Shown here one piece after another: positions 48,386 to 53,983 of a stretch of 53,983 nt of DNA; the stretch's first letter is position 1; each line of letters starts with the position of its first letter. A program made the translations under genes and the position numbers. The stretch is from positions 1 to 53,983 of the forward strand of contig JAZQJG010000020.1 in NCBI GenBank assembly GCA_045541535.1. The letters are read 5' to 3'. This DNA is from Firm-08 sp045541535 (GTDB lineage Bacteria; Bacillota; Clostridia; Oscillospirales; QAKW01). The notes below the pieces were generated by a model. That model was not told the origin of the DNA. It saw only the letters and a program-made list of their open reading frames with translations, and made no database searches.

Positions 48386-51262
48386 TTAGCGCTGACCGCA
48401 GCATTTTTTGTATTTTTTACCGCTACCGCAGGGACAGGGCTCGTTGGGACCCACCTTTTTGCCCACTCTCACGGGGGCCTTTTTGGCAGGGGCGGCATCG
48501 CCGGGGCCGTTGGTACCCACTTCCTTGATGACTTGCTCTCTGAGAATTTCTTCGTTGGTGCGCAGACGCATGGTGAGTAGGAAGTTTACGGTGTCCCGCT
48601 TGATGTTGGCTACCATATCGTCGAACATATCAAAACTCTGGATGCGGAACTCCACCAACGGATCCTTCTGACCGTAGGACACCAGACCGATACTGCGCTT
48701 GAGCTCATCCAGCTCGCCGATGTGCTGTACCCAGTTTTCGTCCACGGCGCGGAGCATACTGGTGCGCTCCATCTCTCGGATAAAATCGGGATATTCCTGC
48801 TCCTTGGCGGCGTACAGCTCCTCTGCCCGCTCCACCAGCAGATCGGCCAGATCTTCGGGGGTCAGGCCGTACAGGGTGCGCTCGTCGGTGGGCAAAGTTT
48901 TGCCCTGAAGCATAAAGGCGGCGGAGCTTTCCAATTGACGCACGTCCATCGGGGTGATCTCGGTGCGCTTGCCCAGCTCGTCACGGTTTTTCACCTGATC
49001 GTCCCAGGCGTTTTCCACCTCCACGTTGTCCATCAATACCTCGGTGACCAATCGCTCGGCCACCTCGGGGAGCATTTTGCGGATGGTCTCCCGCAGATCG
49101 GCGTTGGCCAATACCTGCGCCCGCTGTTCGTAGATAATATCACGTTGTTTGTCAATAACGTTGTCGTATTCCAATACGTGCTTACGGCCGGAGAAGTGCA
49201 TTCCCTCCACCTTTGCCTGCGCCTTTTCCACAATGGAGGTAAACATGGCGCTTTCCAACTGCATATCCTCTGATACCTTGAGGGCGGAGAGGGTGGCGTT
49301 CATCCGATCGCCGGCAAACAGCCGTAACAGTTCATCCTCGGTGGACAGATAAAAGCGGGTGGTGCCGGGGTCGCCCTGACGGCCGGCACGGCCACGGAGC
49401 TGATTGTCGATACGACGGGATTCGTGGCGTTCGGTGCCCAAAATGTACAAACCGCCGGCGGCAATGACCTTTTTGGCCTCCTCGTCCACCTCGGCCTGAT
49501 ACTTTTTCAACAACTGCTGATAGGTTTCGCGGGCGGCCAGAATTTCTTCGTTATCGGTTTCGGCATAGCCGGTGGCCTCGTTGATTAGGGCGTCCTCAAA
49601 GCCCTGAGCCCGCATCTCGTCCTCTGCCAAAAATTCGGCGTTACCGCCCAACTTGATGTCGGTACCGCGGCCTGCCATATTGGTGGCAACGGTAACGGCG
49701 CCCAGCTTACCGGCCTGGGCGACGATCATCGCTTCCTTTTCGTGATGCTTGGCGTTGAGGATGTTGTGGGGAATGCCCTCGGCCTTCAACTGCTTGGAAA
49801 GCATTTCACTGATCTCCACCGAAATGGTGCCCACCAAAACGGGCTGTCCCTTGGCGTGACAGGCCTTGATCTGTTCCAATACCGCCTTGTATTTGCCCGC
49901 GCGGGTGTGATACATCAGATCGGGCAGGTCCTGACGGGTGCTGGGCTTGTTGGGCGGGATCTCCACCACGTCCAGCGAATAGATCGCCTCAAATTCCTCC
50001 TGCTCGGTCATAGCCGTACCGGTCATACCCGACATCTTTTTGTACATACGGAAATAGTTTTGCAGGGTGATGGTGGCGGAGGTCTGATTCTCACTCTCCA
50101 CCTTTACCTTTTCCTTGGCCTCAATGGCCTGATGGAGCCCGTGACTAAAGCGTCTGCCCTGCATCACACGTCCCGTAAATTCGTCAACGATCAGGATTTT
50201 TCCGTCGTCGGTTTTGATATAATCCACGTCCCGCTTCATAATCCCGTGGGCCCGCAGGGCTTGATTGATGTGGTGGGAGAGGGTCATATTTTCCACAGCC
50301 GCCAGATTGTCAATGTTAAAGTTTGCCTCCGCCTTGCTGATACCAGAGGCGGTGAGCATAACGTGCTTGCTCTTCTCGTCCACGATATAATCGGCGTTTT
50401 TGAGCTGGGTGTGCTGGGCCTCGGTCAAAAATTCGCCCATCCGCAGGGGATCGTATTCCTCGGTTTTGGCAAAGGTGTCATAGTCGGCCTTGCCGGCGGT
50501 GCTGACGATGCGGAAGCTCTTCAGCCCTTTGACAAAGCTGTCGCACATTTCATAATAGGGAGAGCCTGCGCCGGTCTGCATACCGGAGATGATCAGAGGG
50601 GTACGGGCCTCGTCGATGAGGATGGAGTCCACCTCGTCCACGATGGTGAAATTGTGCCCCCGTTGCATCAACAACTCGGTGTAGGTGACCATATTGTCCC
50701 GCAGATAGTCAAAGCCGAATTCGTTGCCGGTGCCGTAGGTGATGTCGCAGGCATAGCTTTCCTTCTTTTCCTCCGGCTTCATCCCGGGGACCACCAGACC
50801 CACGCTCAACCCCAGATACCGATAGATCTTGCCCATCCATTCGCTGTCGCGGCGGGCCAGATAATCGTTGACGGTGACCACGTGTACGCCTTTACCCGTC
50901 AGGGCGTTGAGATAGGCGGGCAGGGTGGCTACCAGGGTTTTACCTTCACCGGTCTTCATTTCCGCAATGCGGCCCTGATGAAGGATGATACCGCCGATGA
51001 TCTGCACCGGATAGTGCTTCATTCCCAGTACTCGCCACGCCGCTTCTCGCACGGTGGCAAAGGCACGGGGCAACAGCTCCTCCAGATCCAAGCCGGGGTT
51101 GGCGGCCAATTTCTCTTTAAAAATAGCGGTCTGACCCTGCAACTCCTCCTCGCTCATAGCGGCGTATTCCGCCTCCAGCGCCAGTACGGCGTCCACCAGA
51201 CCGGTGATCTGTTTCACGGCACGCTCACTGCGGGTGCCGAAAATCTTTTGAAAAATACCCAT
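48386..51262 (-). CDS. secA: Preprotein translocase ATPase SecA
   Basis: 958 residues, motor of the Sec export channel. Walker A MKTGEGKTLVATLPAYLNAL (near residue 103), DEVDSILIDEARTPLIIS as the DEAD-type Walker B, VGTISVEISEMLSKQL and the helicase motifs MAGRGTDIKLGG and RGRAGRQGDPG are present. The C-terminus carries the zinc-binding SEC-C motif PCPCGSGKKYKKCCG. AAAGGAG lies before the ATG. Its TAA stop is immediately followed by the minimal repeat hairpin. Confidence 0.97.
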   Translation of the reverse strand: MGIFQKIFGTRSERAVKQITGLVDAVLALEAEYAAMSEEELQGQTAIFKEKLAANPGLDLEELLPRAFATVREAAWRVLGMKHYPVQIIGGIILHQGRIAEMKTGEGKTLVATLPAYLNALTGKGVHVVTVNDYLARRDSEWMGKIYRYLGLSVGLVVPGMKPEEKKESYACDITYGTGNEFGFDYLRDNMVTYTELLMQRGHNFTIVDEVDSILIDEARTPLIISGMQTGAGSPYYEMCDSFVKGLKSFRIVSTAGKADYDTFAKTEEYDPLRMGEFLTEAQHTQLKNADYIVDEKSKHVMLTASGISKAEANFNIDNLAAVENMTLSHHINQALRAHGIMKRDVDYIKTDDGKILIVDEFTGRVMQGRRFSHGLHQAIEAKEKVKVESENQTSATITLQNYFRMYKKMSGMTGTAMTEQEEFEAIYSLDVVEIPPNKPSTRQDLPDLMYHTRAGKYKAVLEQIKACHAKGQPVLVGTISVEISEMLSKQLKAEGIPHNILNAKHHEKEAMIVAQAGKLGAVTVATNMAGRGTDIKLGGNAEFLAEDEMRAQGFEDALINEATGYAETDNEEILAARETYQQLLKKYQAEVDEEAKKVIAAGGLYILGTERHESRRIDNQLRGRAGRQGDPGTTRFYLSTEDELLRLFAGDRMNATLSALKVSEDMQLESAMFTSIVEKAQAKVEGMHFSGRKHVLEYDNVIDKQRDIIYEQRAQVLANADLRETIRKMLPEVAERLVTEVLMDNVEVENAWDDQVKNRDELGKRTEITPMDVRQLESSAAFMLQGKTLPTDERTLYGLTPEDLADLLVERAEELYAAKEQEYPDFIREMERTSMLRAVDENWVQHIGELDELKRSIGLVSYGQKDPLVEFRIQSFDMFDDMVANIKRDTVNFLLTMRLRTNEEILREQVIKEVGTNGPGDAAPAKKAPVRVGKKVGPNEPCPCGSGKKYKKCCGQR

Positions 51263-51439
51263 TTCTTCTGCTCCTTTGGGATATCGCTAAAATCATTACA
51301 TATTATTGTACAATATTTTTTGGTAGAAATCTACCGCAAATTGTAAATTTTATGAAAAAAGCGAAGGAAAGGGAGGTGCTCCGCAGAGATCATCTCTGCG
51401 GAGCACCGCCCTACGGCCGTTTATTTCGCTGTGTTGTTT
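51263..51439. other. Intergenic region between secA and the XRE gene
   Basis: Contains the secA ribosome site, TACAAT-like -10 sequences near 51305 on the minus strand, and a perfect 16-base inverted repeat (51375-51390 / 51392-51407, arm GGTGCTCCGCAGAGAT) that probably ends the XRE transcript. Its T-run is weak and distant. Confidence 0.6.
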
Positions 51440-51679
51440 TTAGTCTGCAATCAATTGGGCCACGCTGGTTTTGAGAACCTTGGCCAACATTTTGAGCTCG
51501 TAATCTGCCACAAAGCGGGTGCCCGCTTCAATGCGGCTGATGCTGTCCCGCTCGATCTCCACCCGCTCCAACTGGAGCTTTGCGGCCAGATCGCTCTGGG
51601 TCAGCCGCAGCTTTTGTCGTGCAATACGAACGTTGTCGCCGCATATATTTTTCTTACCGTTAAAGTCATAAATTTTCAT
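51440..51679 (-). CDS. XRE-family HTH regulator beside the SPFH operon
   Basis: 79 residues, a lone HTH_3 domain: NVRIARQKLRLTQSDLAAKL, RDSISRIEAGTRFVADYELK and LAKVLKTSVAQLI. It is a canonical Cro/C1 fold, longer in the first helix than the two module regulators and not closely similar to them. Divergent from the SPFH gene, whose promoter is bracketed by a 10-base dyad, the likely operator. Confidence 0.88.
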   Translation of the reverse strand: MKIYDFNGKKNICGDNVRIARQKLRLTQSDLAAKLQLERVEIERDSISRIEAGTRFVADYELKMLAKVLKTSVAQLIAD

Positions 51680-51784
51680 CGTGTTTTACCTTTGCTGCTT
51701 GCATGGAATGCGGATCAAAAATGCACCGTAAAATCTTTTCGGATGCTAAACTTCCCATTTTAATGTTAATAGTAGGAATTTTTC

Positions 51785-51823
51785 TTGACTTTAACACATT
51801 TTTTGGATAAAATTGTGTTAAAG
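51785..51823 (+). promoter_or_regulatory. SPFH operon promoter bracketed by a dyad
   Basis: TTGACT (51785-51790), 17-base spacer, TAAAAT (51108 in register 51108+700: 51808-51813). A perfect 10-base inverted repeat CTTTAACACA (51789-51798) / TGTGTTAAAG (51814-51823) encloses the -10 and would block polymerase when bound. Confidence 0.8.
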
Positions 51824-51918
51824 ATAAGAAAAAATCTCGCCTTTAGCACAAAATGGAAAGAGTTGGATCACTTAATCGTTTTGTGGGGGTGCAAATAAAC
51901 ATCAGGAGGTATTTTACC

Positions 51919-53154
51919 ATGGCACAGGTCAAAGAAGAAATCCGTTTCGGCGGAAATAATGAGGATCTTGTATGGAAGAGTCCGATCAGAGACTTTAACA
52001 CCGGATCTGTCGTAATTGTCAACGAATCCCAGAGTGCCGTTTTTTATATGAACGGCGAGGCCTCGGACGAACTGGGCGCAGGTCTGCACGTTCTGGAAAC
52101 CTGCGACACACCTTTTATCAAACGAATCATTCAGAAAATTCAAGGCACCAAGACGCCTTTCCAAGCCGAGCTTTATTACGTCAATAAAGTTGAAATTCCT
52201 CAACTGCGTTGGGGCGTGGGGGAGATCACCTACCGTGAGGAAGGTTTTGTATTCCCCATCGGTGCCAGAGGTATGTACAACCTGCGGGTGGACAATGCCA
52301 GAAAACTGATTGAAAAGATCAACGGCACCCAGTGGGGCTTCAACCGTGACGAACTGGAGGACAGATTTTTGGAGCTGGTGGCCAGCGCTGTGGACAACGC
52401 TTTGATCAACGCTATTTACGATCAGGCGGGCTCCATCATTGATGCCCCCCGATACAGAACGCAGATTATGAACGCCGTCCGTCCCGAGGTGGAAAATCTG
52501 TTTGCCGAGTACGGCTTGAAGATCACCCAGTTCGTCATTGAACGCATCCACGTGGATGAGGAAAACGAGAATTACAGACAACTGCTGGACCTGCAAAAAC
52601 TGCAGGGTGGCGGCGCCAAGGCGAGAATTCTGGAAGCCCAGCTCAAGGCACAGGAAAAGGGCATTGCCGGTCAGGGCGAGGCGGCCTTCCGTGCGGCCCA
52701 GGGCTATACCTATCAGCAGGAGCGTCAGTTTGACGTGTTGGGTACCGCCGCCGCGAATGATAACAGTATGGCGGGCGGTATGGCCGGCGGCTTTATGCAG
52801 ATGGGCGTCGGTCTGGGCGCCATGGGCGCCGTGGGAGGTATGGTCAAGGACAGTATGTCCGGTATGAGCGATACCTTCGGCGGCATGATGGGCAACACGC
52901 CTGCCGCACCTCCCGCTACCGAAACCTGTAAGGGCTGCGGCGCCACCTTTGCCAAGGGGACCAAATTCTGTCCCGCCTGCGGCAACAAGGCGGAGCAGGG
53001 CATTCCCTGCCCCCATTGCGGGGCGGTGGTGCAGGGCGGCAAGTTCTGCCCCGAATGCGGCGGCAGTCTGGCGCCCAAGGAAAAGTTCTGCCCCGAATGC
53101 GGCAAAAAAGTAGAGGGTAAATTCTGCCCCGAATGCGGCACCAAATGTGAATAA
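51919..53154 (+). CDS. SPFH-domain protein with C-terminal zinc ribbons
   Basis: 411 residues. SPFH/Band 7 domain (about 25-235: VVIVNESQSAVFYMNGEASDE, FPIGARGMYNLRVDN, YGLKITQFVIERIHV), a helical segment (QEKGIAGQGEAAFRAAQ), a Gly/Met-rich stretch (about 290-335), and then four or five CxxC zinc ribbons (CKGCG, CPACG, CPHCG, CPECG repeated). It resembles Bacillus YdjI, which acts with phage-shock-like proteins at the membrane. Start 51919: AGGAGGT lies 9 bases upstream; upstream in-frame codons have none. Heads an operon with a membrane protein and a further zinc-ribbon protein. Confidence 0.9.
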   Translation: MAQVKEEIRFGGNNEDLVWKSPIRDFNTGSVVIVNESQSAVFYMNGEASDELGAGLHVLETCDTPFIKRIIQKIQGTKTPFQAELYYVNKVEIPQLRWGVGEITYREEGFVFPIGARGMYNLRVDNARKLIEKINGTQWGFNRDELEDRFLELVASAVDNALINAIYDQAGSIIDAPRYRTQIMNAVRPEVENLFAEYGLKITQFVIERIHVDEENENYRQLLDLQKLQGGGAKARILEAQLKAQEKGIAGQGEAAFRAAQGYTYQQERQFDVLGTAAANDNSMAGGMAGGFMQMGVGLGAMGAVGGMVKDSMSGMSDTFGGMMGNTPAAPPATETCKGCGATFAKGTKFCPACGNKAEQGIPCPHCGAVVQGGKFCPECGGSLAPKEKFCPECGKKVEGKFCPECGTKCE

Positions 53155-53166
53155 GGGGGAAGTACT

Positions 53167-53835
53167 TTGAAAAAAGGGAATATTTCAACCTATCTTCTGG
53201 CGCTGGTAGGCGCCGTGTATTTCTTTGTCAGCCTGATTTTCGGCATCATCACCGGCGGGGACGGTGATTTTTGGGTGGGATTTGGTTTCTTCACCTTTGC
53301 CATCGTCATTGCCGTGGTGATTTTGCTTCTGTTTGCCGGCAAGCAGACCACCATCACGGACGTCTTTTTCAACGCTCCCGTCTATTATATCGGCGCCGTT
53401 TACTTTGCCGTGGCGGGCGTCATCTCCGTGTTACATATGCTCATCGGCCTGTTGCCCTTTCAATGGCTTTTGGTCATACAGTTGATCGTATTTTCCGTAT
53501 TTACCGTGTATTTCATACTGGCTATGGTTTACAAGCGTAATGCCGAAACCGTTACGGAAAAGGTGAAACTCAAAAACGATTTTATCCGCACCATGACGGT
53601 GAAGGTGGAGCAGATTGCCGCCGCCACCGAGGAGCGGGACAGCCGCATCAAGCTGGAAGCCTTGGCGGAGGAGTTTAAATATTCCAAGCCCATTGCCCAT
53701 ACAGAACTGGTGGAAATAGAGGCCAAGATCGAGCTGGCGGTGGAAGAACTGGCGACGGAGATCACGGAAGAGCGCATCAAATCCTTAAAATTGCTGTTGA
53801 TGCAACGTAACAATACGGCAAAACTCTTGAAATAG
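53167..53835 (+). CDS. Four-helix membrane protein with coiled-coil tail
   Basis: 222 residues starting at TTG 53167 (GGGGGAAG upstream). Four transmembrane helices (about 9-31, 36-58, 72-92, 98-121) are followed by a cytoplasmic charged tail (about 125-222: EKVKLKNDFIRTM, RIKLEALAEEFKYSKP, ELVEIEAKIELAVEELATEI) likely to be helical. I do not recognise a named family. It starts 12 bases after the SPFH gene, so the two probably form a membrane complex. Confidence 0.82.
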   Translation: MKKGNISTYLLALVGAVYFFVSLIFGIITGGDGDFWVGFGFFTFAIVIAVVILLLFAGKQTTITDVFFNAPVYYIGAVYFAVAGVISVLHMLIGLLPFQWLLVIQLIVFSVFTVYFILAMVYKRNAETVTEKVKLKNDFIRTMTVKVEQIAAATEERDSRIKLEALAEEFKYSKPIAHTELVEIEAKIELAVEELATEITEERIKSLKLLLMQRNNTAKLLK

Positions 53836-53848
53836 GGGATGGAAAATT

Positions 53849-53983
53849 ATGGCCAAATTGATTAAATGTAAAATTTGCGGCGACACTGAGTTTACCGAGG
53901 TAGGGGAACTGTTGCAATGTCGCTCCTGTAAGCATAAAACCCCCAAGCCCAAGGAGAACGCCGAGCTTTTGGAGCGGGCCAAC
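53849..53983 (+). CDS. Zinc-ribbon protein, 5' part only
   Basis: First 45 codons of a gene cut by the window end. MAKLIKCKICGDTEFTEVGE then LQCRSCKHKTPKPK: two CxxC pairs 14 residues apart form a zinc ribbon at the N-terminus; the rest is outside. It follows the membrane protein by 13 bases in the same operon, and its ribbon parallels those at the end of the SPFH protein. Confidence 0.75.
   Translation, partial: MAKLIKCKICGDTEFTEVGELLQCRSCKHKTPKPKENAELLERAN

Overview
The window looks like chromosomal DNA from an anaerobic, single-membrane gut-type Firmicute (Clostridia; Oscillospirales-like is my inference). Evidence: an SLH-domain surface protein, Rex, ZapA and MreBCD, many lipoproteins, AGGAGG ribosome sites, textbook TTGACA/TATAAT promoters, and oxygen-averse redox enzymes (enoate-reductase type flavoenzyme, BFD iron-sulphur oxidoreductase). 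There is no rRNA, tRNA, insertion sequence, CRISPR array or prophage in view.

Layout. 1-595: hairpin-rich repeats. 596-5821: giant secreted protein with Cys-rich repeats and SLH anchors. 6033-7734: LysR regulator and rex. 7.8-8.3 kb: tandem repeat array. 8335-15187 (minus): zapA, U32 peptidase, mreB, mreC, mreD, mrdA, a cell-shape and division operon. 15.3-21.3 kb: hydrolase, CYTH protein, transglutaminase lipoprotein, an amino-acid ABC transporter with a phosphoesterase. 21.6-26.3 kb: two Gfo/Idh/MocA dehydrogenases, a sugar-type binding lipoprotein and a divergent AraC regulator. 26.3-29.6 kb: DegV, a membrane protein, a cytoplasmic glycosidase. 29.8-33.8 kb: DeoR regulator divergent from a GlpA-like/FAD-NAD/DUF1667 redox trio. 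33.9-36.2 kb: lipoprotein, a micro-gene unit and the first XRE/small-protein module. 36.2-40.1 kb (minus): potABCD, preceded by a probable structured RNA gene (about 355 nt). 40.7-45.8 kb: prodomain-like lipoprotein, metF-metH, second XRE/small-protein module. 46-51.3 kb (minus): enoate-reductase family flavoenzyme, secA. 51.4-53.98 kb: XRE regulator divergent from an SPFH/zinc-ribbon operon that runs off the end.

The most unusual signal is a repeat family that recurs at the 3' ends of unrelated genes (mrdA, potD, metH, the enoate reductase, secA, two small genes). Each copy begins at or within a few bases of the stop codon with a short GGGGAGTCCCC-type hairpin, continues through further hairpins, and ends at a strong terminator. 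Stem sequences differ between copies while base pairing is kept, which suggests that structure in the RNA or DNA is selected. The other signals worth following are the structured RNA candidate upstream of potA and two paralogous divergent modules pairing a small XRE regulator with a roughly 50-residue protein, each with a perfect dyad on the small gene's promoter.
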